Positions 26,572-34,895 of a stretch of 64,000 bases of DNA are shown piece after piece; the stretch's first letter is position 1; every line of letters begins with the position of its first letter. Below the pieces are notes generated by a model. The model had not been told where the DNA came from, made no database searches, and worked only from the letters and a program-made list of their open reading frames with translations. Source of the DNA: S010-25 sp964441285. GTDB lineage: Bacteria > Pseudomonadota > Gammaproteobacteria > SZUA-229. Location of the stretch: positions 12,472 through 76,471 of the forward strand of contig CAYTUK010000012.1 in the NCBI GenBank assembly GCA_964441285.1, read 5' to 3'. The position numbers and the translations under genes are program-made.

Positions 26572-27048
26572 ATGGCACAACGTGGTGTAAATAAGGTAAT
26601 TTTACTTGGTAATCTGGGCAAAGACCCTGAAATCAAATATATGGCAAATGGTAATGCTGTGGCTAATATCACTCTGGCGACTTCAGAAACATGGAACGAT
26701 AAAAGCAGCGGAGAGAAAAAGGAAAAGACCGAATGGCACCGCGTGGTGTTTTTTGGCAAGCTGGCAGAAATTGTTGGTCAGTACTTAAAAAAGGGTTCAA
26801 AAGTTTATATTGAAGGCAAGCTACAAACGCGTAAATGGCAGGGTCAGGATGGTCAGGATCGTTATACCACCGAGGTAGTGGTGGATGGCATAGGTGGCAC
26901 TATGCAAATGCTTGATAGCCGAGGAGGTGAGGGTGGTGGTAGCTATGCACCTGCACAGGCACAGGAGGCAGCACCAGCACCACAGGCTAAAGTGCCACAA
27001 ACAGCACCAGTAGTGGATGATAGTTTTGATGATGATATTCCATTCTAA
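26572..27048 (+). CDS. ssb: Single-stranded DNA-binding protein
   Basis: SSB protects single-stranded DNA and recruits repair and replication partners. The 158-residue protein has the OB-fold N-terminal domain (RGVNKVILLGNLGKDPEIKY, then TEWHRVVFFGKLAEI and GSKVYIEGKLQTRKW, about residues 3-110), a Gly/Ala/Pro/Gln-rich linker and the acidic tip DSFDDDIPF that binds partner proteins. The uvrA-yajR-ssb arrangement resembles the uvrA/ssb neighbourhood of many gammaproteobacteria. A GGTGG ribosome-binding site precedes ATG. Confidence 0.97.
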   Translation: MAQRGVNKVILLGNLGKDPEIKYMANGNAVANITLATSETWNDKSSGEKKEKTEWHRVVFFGKLAEIVGQYLKKGSKVYIEGKLQTRKWQGQDGQDRYTTEVVVDGIGGTMQMLDSRGGEGGGSYAPAQAQEAAPAPQAKVPQTAPVVDDSFDDDIPF

Positions 27049-27135
27049 AAAAATCTACGACTATTTTGTAGATAAACATATCTAAAATTCCAGGTTAAAA
27101 GATTTTTAAGAGCGGTTTTTTATTTAGTGACTGGC

Positions 27136-27681
27136 TCACCAAATCAGATCATCTGGAATTTGATAATCAGTGTATGGATCGTTGTCTTCAACTACTTTTT
27201 GTTGTTCTTGAGTAAATAATATAATACGTTTTTCATTTCTTTGTTTAATTTGTTCTGCAACCAGTTTTGGGACGAGTTCATAACGTCCTTCCAGGCGAGC
27301 AATACCTAATTTTCCGTGAATAATTTGTTGTTTCATGTTTTCATTGATATAAATACGGTTTATCTTATTGCGGTGCTCAAAGTGGTAGATGATTTCGCAG
27401 GTATTATCACGTTTTAAACGGTTTTTTGTAACGAGCAGGTTGATTTCTACGGAGATAGCTTTATTTCGAGCCTGCTGTTCTTTTTTCCGGTTTAATTCGC
27501 GGTCACGTTGAGCTTTTTCTGCCATAATTTGCTGGCGTTTTAATTTACCCTCATCAACAGCGACTGTTTTTTTACTGCGCTGCTGTTTCTTGAGTCTGGA
27601 TTTTTCCTGGTTAGCTTTTTTAACCTGTTGTTTGTTGACAAGACCAGCTTTAAGCAATTGCTCCTGGAACGGATTATTCAT
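27136..27681 (-). CDS. DUF2058 family protein (YaiL-like)
   Basis: The 181-residue protein matches the YaiL/DUF2058 pattern: it begins NPFQEQLLKAGLV, has a long Lys/Arg/Gln-rich coiled-coil-like region (about 18-75), then a small globular domain (NKINRIYINENMKQQIIHGKLGIARLEGRYELVP) and ends DPYTDYQIPDDLIW, the family's hallmark C-terminus. The function is unknown; nucleic-acid binding would fit its basic N-terminal half but is only inference. It is convergent with ssb, 87 bp apart. Confidence 0.88.
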   Translation of the reverse strand: MNNPFQEQLLKAGLVNKQQVKKANQEKSRLKKQQRSKKTVAVDEGKLKRQQIMAEKAQRDRELNRKKEQQARNKAISVEINLLVTKNRLKRDNTCEIIYHFEHRNKINRIYINENMKQQIIHGKLGIARLEGRYELVPKLVAEQIKQRNEKRIILFTQEQQKVVEDNDPYTDYQIPDDLIW

Positions 27682-27922
27682 GTAAATTATCTCATTTTTT
27701 TGTTGTGGATTTAGATCGCGTATTTGCTGTGTTAACGCAAATTAGCTATTTTACAGTACTCTGACTGGATTGAAACTGAGCAGGTTCAAATTCATTGCTA
27801 AATCGAAAGTGATACCAATTATTAATGTTTGTGAATTAGCCAAAAATTGTGCAATATTTGACGTTTGCCCTGTGCATGTATGCCGTGTCTAAATATTGTT
27901 GAGAACTGACAGGAAAATAAAA

Positions 27923-29614
27923 ATGACATCGGTTGACGATTCAACACGGCCTGGTAAAAAGAGTAGAAAAAATATTTATTGGTCGGGTCTGACTTTACTG
28001 ATCATGTACCTGCTATTTTATGTGTTACCACTGGGTAACCGTCCACTTGCTGTTCCAGATGAAACCCGTTACGCAGAGATACCCCGTGAAATGCTGGTCA
28101 CTGCTGACTGGGTTACACCCCGGCTTGATGGTTTGCGCTATTTTGAAAAAACCCCGCTGGGTTATTGGTTAAATGCAATTTCTATCTCAGCATTGGGGGA
28201 AAACCCTTTTGCTGTGCGATTGCCTGGTACGCTTGCTGCGGGGCTGACAATTTTCCTGACCTTTTTGTTTACCCTGAAAACTTTTTCCAGCCGGCGCATC
28301 GCCTGGCTTGCCGCCTTCATTCAGATGACATTTCTGGAAGTGTATGTTGTCGGCACGTTCAGCGTACTGGATAACTTACTCGCCTTATTTCTTAGTGCAG
28401 GTATTATGTCATATTATCTGGCGGTAAAAGAGCCAGATAAAAAACGGGCATGGGGATATTATAGTGCGACAGGAGTATTGCTGGGTCTGGCGTTTTTAAG
28501 CAAAGGCTTTCTCGCTCTGGTCCTTCCCGTTATCGTGCTTGTGCCCTGGTTAATCTGGCAGGGTCACTGGCGAGCATTATTAGTAAAAGGCTGGTTTGTG
28601 CTCTTAATTGCGGTACTGGTGTCTTTACCCTGGTCGATTCTTATTCAGTTGCGAGAGAGTGACTTCTGGCGCTATTTCTTCTGGGTCGAACATATTAGAC
28701 GATTTACCGCTGCAAATGCACAGCATAAAGCGCCATTTTATTATTTCCTGGTGTTATTACCGGTACTGGCTTTCCCGTGGTTCTCATTGATACCGGCTGC
28801 AATTGCCGGATTACGTACTGCAGGGTATAAATGTAAAACACGACAATTTTTATGGTTGTGGCTGCTTCTGCCTTTCATCTTTTTTTCCTTATCCAGAGGC
28901 AAATTGGCGACCTATGTGTTGCCCTGTTTTCCTCCTCTGGCGATACTTATAGCCATTGGACTGGAGCAGTATTTGCGCAGTAAAAATAATCGATTGTTCA
29001 ATTTGGGGGTAATGTTTAATGGCCTGGTTCTCATACTGCTGTTAGGTTTATTGGTGGCTCCGTTTTCTATGGTCCATTTTTCTATTTATCAGCCAGATGA
29101 GAAATCCCCGCTAATAATAAGCGTGCTGGCTTTATTGACAGGTCTGGCTGGTTGTTGGTGGGCGTTGAAATCAACCCGCCCGTCTATCAGGTTAATAATG
29201 AATTTATTAGCACTTATGCCGTTTATTGTTATGATGCAGTTTACTTTGCCAAATCAACTTAAAGAAAATAAAGCACCCGGCAGACTTCTCATTGAAGCTC
29301 GGAATAAAATAACACCTGACACACTGCTTGTAACCGATGGTTCAATACTTAGAGCCGTTAGCTGGTATTTAAAAAGAAAAGATGTCTATCTGTTAAATTC
29401 GGATGAAGTCTCTTATGGACTTAGTTACCCTGATGCAGCTGGGCGGCTGCTTGACCCGGAAGCATTTGCAGTATTAGTGAATAAGTCACATCATCCGGTG
29501 GCCGTATTCTGCTCTGGTGGTTGCCCCAAAGCGATTAAGGCAAATTTTCCGGCCACCAGTCAGCACTATAGCTATGGCAAGTTCTCTATGTGGCTTATTC
29601 CAGAACAGAGTTAA
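27923..29614 (+). CDS. ArnT-like membrane glycosyltransferase
   Basis: The protein is a PMT/ArnT-type (GT-C fold) glycosyltransferase that would use a polyprenyl-linked sugar donor on the periplasmic side. From ATG 27923, with AGGA 9 nt upstream, it is 563 residues. It has about 12 membrane segments and the first periplasmic loop motif PDETRYAEIPREML (Asp46, Glu47), containing the presumed catalytic acid, followed by FEKTPLGYWLNA. The motif is closest to ArnT, which adds aminoarabinose to lipid A. However, no other arn gene is in the window, so the sugar and acceptor stay open. Confidence 0.85.
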   Translation: MTSVDDSTRPGKKSRKNIYWSGLTLLIMYLLFYVLPLGNRPLAVPDETRYAEIPREMLVTADWVTPRLDGLRYFEKTPLGYWLNAISISALGENPFAVRLPGTLAAGLTIFLTFLFTLKTFSSRRIAWLAAFIQMTFLEVYVVGTFSVLDNLLALFLSAGIMSYYLAVKEPDKKRAWGYYSATGVLLGLAFLSKGFLALVLPVIVLVPWLIWQGHWRALLVKGWFVLLIAVLVSLPWSILIQLRESDFWRYFFWVEHIRRFTAANAQHKAPFYYFLVLLPVLAFPWFSLIPAAIAGLRTAGYKCKTRQFLWLWLLLPFIFFSLSRGKLATYVLPCFPPLAILIAIGLEQYLRSKNNRLFNLGVMFNGLVLILLLGLLVAPFSMVHFSIYQPDEKSPLIISVLALLTGLAGCWWALKSTRPSIRLIMNLLALMPFIVMMQFTLPNQLKENKAPGRLLIEARNKITPDTLLVTDGSILRAVSWYLKRKDVYLLNSDEVSYGLSYPDAAGRLLDPEAFAVLVNKSHHPVAVFCSGGCPKAIKANFPATSQHYSYGKFSMWLIPEQS

Positions 29615-29646
29615 GGTGATGGTTGAATCTGAAAGTTTTTAGGGTC

Positions 29647-29681
29647 GGCTAATCTGTTTTTAGTTTAGCCTTGCATTTTTT
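29647..29681 (+). terminator. Weak hairpin and T-run after the ArnT-like gene
   Basis: GGCTAA at 29647-29652 pairs with TTAGCC at 29665-29670 across a 12-nt loop, and TTTTTT follows at 29676-29681. It starts 33 bp after the stop codon. The long loop and the separated T-run make this a tentative intrinsic terminator. Confidence 0.4.
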
Positions 29682-29814
29682 AATTATGGATCTTTGATTA
29701 ATCCTGAATAAACTAGCCTGTAAGCTAAGTAATGTAGTCTACAGGAGTTAACTTCATGGATTGATCAGCGGTTTCTTATGTCAAACCAGCCAACTTTTAT
29801 GTTTCAGTTGTCTT

Positions 29815-29925
29815 TCATGTTAATGGCTCGAGGCCAAATAATATAAGGACAAATATTGAAGTAATCACGACAAAGAAGGCTAATTTTCTGGTTTCTTCAT
29901 CCATCGGTTTTTTCTTGGTATTCAT
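29815..29925 (-). CDS. Very small single-pass membrane protein
   Basis: I do not recognise a family. The best start is ATG at 29925, preceded by GGGAG at a good distance, giving 36 residues: a polar stretch (MNTKKKPMDEETRKLAFF) and one hydrophobic segment VVITSIFVLILFGLEPLT. The frame continues upstream to 30000, but the extension is cysteine-rich and unlike a signal. It stands alone between the ArnT-like gene and a palindromic element. The good ribosome-binding site and the membrane helix support it; there is no functional clue. Confidence 0.55.
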   Translation of the reverse strand: MNTKKKPMDEETRKLAFFVVITSIFVLILFGLEPLT

Positions 29926-30105
29926 TTCTTTGCTCCCTGTTTTTTCGCATTTGCTAGCCATTCCAGTTTGCTTACACCTTAATGTAAAGCATACTGCCAA
30001 GCATGGAGTTTTGTCAAATTAGCGCATTTGTCCAGCATAGAAATGCCTGAATTTTTATTATGTAATCTTTTTGGTTGATAAGGAATAACGCATTGGTGGC
30101 TTAAT

Positions 30106-30239
30106 TTATTACTGAAATGGATGAAAAGGATATTTATTATTCCAGACCGTCAGCCACAGGGATGCGGGTGTCGAGCTTACATGGATGGATTGACAGCGTG
30201 TCTGAATAAGAAGTATCCTTTTCATTTGTCCTGTCAGTA
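30106..30239. repeat. Palindromic element, copy A (interior inverted)
   Basis: This is a full-length copy of a dispersed palindromic element. It begins TTATTACTGAAATGGATG and ends CATTTGTCCTGTCAGTA, the same left and right ends as the other copies. The arms around GGATATTTATTATTC and GAATAAGAAGTATCC can form a long imperfect stem. The middle part (about 30157-30203, CAGGGATGCGGGTGTCGAG region) is the reverse complement of the middle in copies B, C and D. The right end supplies the stop codon of motB. It has no coding capacity. Confidence 0.85.
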
Positions 30240-31259
30240 TGTCCCTGATTTCATGACTTTTAATTTATTTCTGGGTAATAATTTCTTAAGATCTTCAACT
30301 GTTGTAGGTCGGCTTTTTTTGATTTTAATCAGTTGCTTTACATCAGAAATTGTCGATGTGCCACGCGGCCCCAAACCAAGACTTTCTTCTGTCGCCAGAT
30401 TCATCACAAGAATGCCGATGCGTCGGTTAACAGGGCTGTTGGGGTGCTTTTTATCAAACGGGACAGATGAAGCCAGGCCAATAACTTCGCCAACTTTATC
30501 CTTTGCCAGGCCACTTTTTATCATTTCTCGGCGCGCGGCATTGGCTCGATCTGCGGAGAGTTCCCAATTGGTATAATGTGTACGTTCCTGCTGGTTCCCG
30601 TATCCGCGATAGTAGCCTTTGACAAAGTTGGTCATATCGGTATGCCCCGAAATCGAAATACGATTGGGGACTTTATTGATGATTCCGGTAATCGCGTGTA
30701 GGATCTTCTGCATATACGGCTCGAGGCGGGCACTTGACAGGCTGAACATAGGTCGATTTTTCTTGTCGACGATTTGTATACGCAGGCCCCGCGGTGTCAT
30801 ACTCAGAAGTAACTGATCCTTGAAGGGTTTTAATGCTGGACTTTTTTTAATGGCCGCTTTCAATGTTTGTAGCAGAGTATTGAAGCTGCGTTTTTCTACT
30901 TCTTTAGATCTTTCGGCTTTAGAGTTTTCGTGTTTAGATTCTTTTTTACTCTTTTTTTGGGAGGACGATTTGTTTTTTTTGGTATCAAATTTTTGCATGT
31001 CTTTCATCCCTCCCAGCTTAATCATGCTGGTGCTCGCGCCACCAGGACCCTGTATCGGGCTTGGGTTTTTGAAAAAGTCAGAGATGCCTTCTTTTTGAGC
31101 CTTGCTGGTTGAACCCAATAACCACATTAGTAGAAAAAAGGCCATCATCGCGGTTACAAAGTCGGCATAGGCTACTTTCCAGGCACCACCATGATGTGCA
31201 TGTCCGCCACTTTTGGACTTCTTGATGACTATTACCTGTTTTTTGTCGTTACCTGCCAC
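30234..31259 (-). CDS. motB: Flagellar motor stator protein MotB
   Basis: MotB anchors the stator to peptidoglycan and with MotA conducts protons. The 341-residue protein has one N-terminal membrane helix with the proton-carrying Asp33 (VAYADFVTAMMAFFLLMWLLGS), a lysine/serine-rich plug and linker region (about 85-125), and the OmpA-like peptidoglycan-binding domain (NRISISGHTDMTNF, then ELSADRANAARREMI and PVNRRIGILV, about 190-295). It is 23 bp after motA. Its last codons and TGA stop fall inside palindromic element copy A, so the C-terminal tail may have been altered by that insertion. Confidence 0.96.
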   Translation of the reverse strand: MAGNDKKQVIVIKKSKSGGHAHHGGAWKVAYADFVTAMMAFFLLMWLLGSTSKAQKEGISDFFKNPSPIQGPGGASTSMIKLGGMKDMQKFDTKKNKSSSQKKSKKESKHENSKAERSKEVEKRSFNTLLQTLKAAIKKSPALKPFKDQLLLSMTPRGLRIQIVDKKNRPMFSLSSARLEPYMQKILHAITGIINKVPNRISISGHTDMTNFVKGYYRGYGNQQERTHYTNWELSADRANAARREMIKSGLAKDKVGEVIGLASSVPFDKKHPNSPVNRRIGILVMNLATEESLGLGPRGTSTISDVKQLIKIKKSRPTTVEDLKKLLPRNKLKVMKSGTY

Positions 31260-31282
31260 CAGCCGTGTTTCCTATGTCTGTT

Positions 31283-32137
31283 TTACTTAGATGCCTTGAT
31301 GTGTTCTTCCAGTTCGAAAAAGCTGGGTCGTAAATGTCCGTAAATGGCTTTGCGACCAAATTCAACGGCGATCTGTGGGGTGTAGCCATTGAGCGTTGCC
31401 ATAATGCAGACCTTGGCACATTCCAGAAACTTGGATTTATCCACTGCCTTGTATTCAATCGCCTTGGACATAGGGCCGGCAAAGCCATAAGAGAGAAGAA
31501 TGCCAAGGAAGGTACCAACTAGCGATGCCGCGATATGTTCACCCAGAATTTCTGGTGGTTCGCTGATAAAACCCATAGTAATCACCACGCCCATAACTGC
31601 AGCGACGATACCAAAGCCAGGCAGGGCATCTGCCATGGTTTGCAGGGCAGCGCCGGCCTCATTTGATTCGTGTTGATGGGTATCCAGTTCGATATCCATA
31701 AGATTCTCCAGCTCGAAGGCATTCATGTTGCCTCCCACCATCAGACGTAAATAATCATTGATGAATTCCAGTACATGATGATTTTTGATGATTTTTGGAA
31801 AGGCTTTAAATATCTCACTCTCGGTTGGCTCATCAATATCGGATTCCAGTGCCATCAGTCCATCTTTGCGTGCCTTATTAAAGAGCCGAAACAGCAACGT
31901 TAACAAATCCATATACATGGTTTTGTTGTAAGGTGTTGGTTTAAATAGATCGACAACGCCTTTACCTGTATCTATGATAACGGTCTTGGGATTGGCAATA
32001 ATAAAGGCTCCCATTGCGCCACCGCCGATAATCAGTAGCTCAAACGGCTGCACAAGTGCTGCCAGCGAGCCTTTTGATAGGACATAGCCACCGAATACGC
32101 AGCCAATAGTGATAATTAAACCCACTAGAAATTTCAT
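31283..32137 (-). CDS. motA: Flagellar motor stator protein MotA
   Basis: MotA is the torque-generating stator subunit and pairs with MotB. The 284-residue protein has four membrane segments (about 2-24, 32-52, 168-190 and 200-225), a large cytoplasmic loop with IFKAFPKIIKNHHVLEFINDYLRLM, and the conserved PGFGIVAAVMGVVITMG and GPMSKAIE stretches. Length is near the E. coli-type 295. It is co-directional with motB and lies 160 bp after proS, far from any other flagellar gene in the window. Confidence 0.96.
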   Translation of the reverse strand: MKFLVGLIITIGCVFGGYVLSKGSLAALVQPFELLIIGGGAMGAFIIANPKTVIIDTGKGVVDLFKPTPYNKTMYMDLLTLLFRLFNKARKDGLMALESDIDEPTESEIFKAFPKIIKNHHVLEFINDYLRLMVGGNMNAFELENLMDIELDTHQHESNEAGAALQTMADALPGFGIVAAVMGVVITMGFISEPPEILGEHIAASLVGTFLGILLSYGFAGPMSKAIEYKAVDKSKFLECAKVCIMATLNGYTPQIAVEFGRKAIYGHLRPSFFELEEHIKASK

Positions 32138-32226
32138 AGAATACGGTACTTTTTCCTGTGTATAAGCACAAATTTTGTTTCGAACAAGAGGGTTATCGTC
32201 TGTAAGTTAGAGAAGCTTAAGTCGAA

Positions 32227-32234
32227 ATATCGGC
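32227..32234 (-). promoter_or_regulatory. Candidate sigma-28 -10 element upstream of motA
   Basis: On the minus strand this octamer reads GCCGATAT, 7 of 8 matches to the FliA (sigma-28) -10 consensus GCCGATAA, about 90 nt before the motA start. At the usual 15-bp spacing I see no good TAAA -35 box, only TAAC at 18 bp. motAB are sigma-28 genes in E. coli, so context supports it, but the site alone is weak. Confidence 0.35.
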
Positions 32235-32297
32235 TTTGCCTCATCAGGACGGGTTAAATTCGACCTGTCCCTGTTATGTCGCATTCGTTTTTAACCT

Positions 32298-34001
32298 TTA
32301 TTGACCAGTCAAAAATGCGACAACATCAGTTAAGTTGATGTTCTGACTTTCTGCATCTGTCCGACCCTTATATTCCACCTTGTTGTCTTTTAGACCACGG
32401 TCACCGATAACGATACGATGCGGGATGCCAATTAAATCAATATCAGCAAGCATGCCGCCGAGGCGGGCTTTTTCATCAAACAGTAAAACCTCCAGACCGG
32501 CGGTAGTGAGGATATCATGCAGCTGTAACGCGGTTGTTTCGACGGCAGTGGATTTCTGCATATTGATGGGTGCAATGGCGACATCAAACGGTGCCAGGCT
32601 ATGTGGCCAGATGATGCCGTTGTCATCATTGTTTTGTTCAATAGCGGCAGCGACGATTCGGCTAATACCAATGCCGTAGCAGCCCATTGTCATCGTGGTG
32701 CTTTTGCCTTTTTCATTGAGTACGGTGGCTTTCATCGCGGCCGAATATTTCTGCCCGAGCTGAAATATATGCCCGACTTCAATGCCGCGAGTAATGGACA
32801 GTGTGCCTTTGCCATCGGGGCTGGCATCCCCTTCAATAATATTGCGAATATCGGCGGCGATTGGTAATGGACAATCTCTTTCCCAGTTAACGCCAGTGAA
32901 ATGTTTCCCGTCTGCATTGGCACCGCAGACGAAATCCGCCAGTTGCAGGGCGGCATAATCAGCAATTATTTTCATTTTCAGACCAACTGGGCCGATTGAA
33001 CCTGGTGTGCAGCCCGCAGTCTGTTGAATTTGTTCATCGCTGGCAAAACAAAGTGGTGCGCGGATACCTTCCAGATGACTTGCTTTGACTTCATTCAGTT
33101 CATGGTCACCACGCAATATCAATGCGACTACTGTGTTTTCTTCGCTGCCTTCAACCAGCAACGTTTTGATACATTGTTGAGCACCAATATCAAGCAATTT
33201 ACTGATTTCTTCAATACTGCGTTGATCGGGAGTTGCTACTGTTTTAAGTTGGGCTTTGGATGCAGGGCGTGGTTCAGTTGGAGGCAATGTTGTGGCTGTT
33301 TCAATATTTGCTGCGTAATCGCTGTTGCTGGAAAAGGCAATTGCGTCCTCGCCTGATTCGGCCAGTACATGGAATTCGTGCGAGCGGCTGCCACCAATGG
33401 AACCACTGTCAGCCAGAACTGCACGAAATTCCAGCCCCATCCGATTAAAAATATTTGTGTATGTTTGGTACATGATATCGTACGTTTGTTGCAGACACGT
33501 CTGTGTACTATGAAAGGAGTAAGCGTCTTTCATGATAAATTCGCGTGCGCGCATGATCCCAAAACGAGGGCGAACCTCGTCGCGGAATTTAGTCTGTATC
33601 TGGTAATAGGTGACGGGCAGTTGCTTGTAACTGGAAAGTTCATATCGCGCCAGATCGGTGATAATTTCTTCATGTGTAGGGCCATAGCAAAATTCACGCT
33701 GGTGGCGGTCATGAAAGCGCAGCAGCTCCGGCCCGTACTGCTCCCAGCGACCAGATTCCTGCCACAGTTCAGCTGGTTGTACTGCGGGCATTAAGACTTC
33801 CAACGCACCGCATGCATCCATTTCTTCACGGACAATGGCTTCGACCTTGCGTAAAGAACGTAAACCCAGTGGTAACCAGGTGTAGAGACCGGAAGCCAGC
33901 TTGCGAATTAAACCAGCGCGTACCATTAGTTGGTGGCTGGCTATTTCGGCATCAGAGGGGGTGTCTTTAAGCGTTGATAGTTGAAATTGTGATAAATACA
34001 T
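32298..34001 (-). CDS. proS: Prolyl-tRNA synthetase
   Basis: ProS charges tRNA-Pro and edits misacylated Ala-tRNA-Pro. The 567-residue protein is the bacterial class II form with the INS editing domain between motifs 2 and 3 (about 225-395). Visible landmarks are MRAGLIRKLASGLYTWLPLGLR near residue 28, GPTHEEIITDLAR near 107, FRDEVRPRFGIMRAREFIMKDAYSFH near 137, and GCYGIGISRIVAAAIEQN near 437. It is close to the E. coli length of 572. motA lies downstream on the same strand. Confidence 0.98.
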   Translation of the reverse strand: MYLSQFQLSTLKDTPSDAEIASHQLMVRAGLIRKLASGLYTWLPLGLRSLRKVEAIVREEMDACGALEVLMPAVQPAELWQESGRWEQYGPELLRFHDRHQREFCYGPTHEEIITDLARYELSSYKQLPVTYYQIQTKFRDEVRPRFGIMRAREFIMKDAYSFHSTQTCLQQTYDIMYQTYTNIFNRMGLEFRAVLADSGSIGGSRSHEFHVLAESGEDAIAFSSNSDYAANIETATTLPPTEPRPASKAQLKTVATPDQRSIEEISKLLDIGAQQCIKTLLVEGSEENTVVALILRGDHELNEVKASHLEGIRAPLCFASDEQIQQTAGCTPGSIGPVGLKMKIIADYAALQLADFVCGANADGKHFTGVNWERDCPLPIAADIRNIIEGDASPDGKGTLSITRGIEVGHIFQLGQKYSAAMKATVLNEKGKSTTMTMGCYGIGISRIVAAAIEQNNDDNGIIWPHSLAPFDVAIAPINMQKSTAVETTALQLHDILTTAGLEVLLFDEKARLGGMLADIDLIGIPHRIVIGDRGLKDNKVEYKGRTDAESQNINLTDVVAFLTGQ

Positions 34002-34174
34002 TAGCGGTTTGTGTTTGATTCTATAAAAAAGGGCACATTCTAACGCATAGCAGCGTGTGGGTGAAAAATCGATGGTGACTATTTTCTTGTTTCTGTCTAT
34101 AGCTTTATATTAGTCGAGGTTGCCTTAAAGGGCGGCAGCCGTTTATTATTAATACACGGTATTTCTATACGGGG

Positions 34175-34642
34175 TCACTGACAAAATTTCTGACGTTTCC
34201 TTCTTGCTGTAGCAAGCCGCTGTTGGCGCTGTTTTTCACTCAGATATCTGTATTCACCTTTGGCATTAATTCCCCGCATGCGTCCATGTGAGGTAATACT
34301 GGTAATGTCACTTCTTGCCTGCTGACATAAACGCCGTTTTTCATTGGCAGGCATTTTGTCTGTTTGCCGATGTATATCGAGTTTTTTGCGTGCAGCATCA
34401 GCTTTTGTTCCCGGCGCTTCTTTTGCAATCCGCAGTTTGGTTGTTGTATGCTGGCGAATCCGTACCCTTTTTGTCGTGGGGTTGCCTGGATCTGGTGCAG
34501 CACTATAATGAACCTGGCCATGTTTATCTACCCATCTGTATATTGCTGCCTGGCCTGGTAGAGCGGTAAATAGTAGCGTTGAGAACAATGCCAGGCAGTT
34601 TAAATATAAAAATGATCGGTAAAAAGGTTTTTTTGCTGACAT
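34175..34642 (-). CDS. Secreted DUF4124-domain protein
   Basis: The 155-residue product has a signal peptide (about 1-32, ending PGQA) directly followed by the DUF4124 motif AIYRWVDKHGQVHYSAAPDP. After that it is basic and helical, with a conserved-looking NEKRRLCQQARSDI segment and a final Cys (QKFCQ); Cys106 and the terminal Cys could form a disulfide. The domain's function is not known. It lies alone between proS and a divergent LysR gene. The 253-bp gap upstream (34643-34895) holds no gene I would support. Confidence 0.8.
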   Translation of the reverse strand: MSAKKPFYRSFLYLNCLALFSTLLFTALPGQAAIYRWVDKHGQVHYSAAPDPGNPTTKRVRIRQHTTTKLRIAKEAPGTKADAARKKLDIHRQTDKMPANEKRRLCQQARSDITSITSHGRMRGINAKGEYRYLSEKQRQQRLATARRKRQKFCQ

Positions 34643-34895
34643 GTTTTCAACCCTTAATTGGTTTTAGGATGTTACCATAGCGCAGTGTTATGAGTTGTTG
34701 ACCTAATGCTAGCAGAATTCGTTGATTGCGGGCTATATCCCTGAGGAAAATAATGAATAAAGCGCGATAAGCCATCGAATAACTGGGTGGCTCGGGTGAT
34801 TTTTCGGGGCAATGCGTTTTAGCTATCATTTTTTTAATGTATTTTTTACCAGATTTTGCTGCTTTAATCTGACGAGTTTGGCGTGGTGATTTATT

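Noticed and set aside
30121..30576. A 151-codon plus-strand ORF
   Set aside because: It starts inside palindromic element copy A and runs antisense through motB, whose protein is well recognised. It is a shadow.
34647..34829. A 60-codon minus-strand ORF between the DUF4124 and LysR genes
   Set aside because: It lacks a ribosome-binding site and a recognisable motif, although part of it looks protein-like (RALFIIFLRDIARNQRILLAL). Evidence is insufficient to call it.
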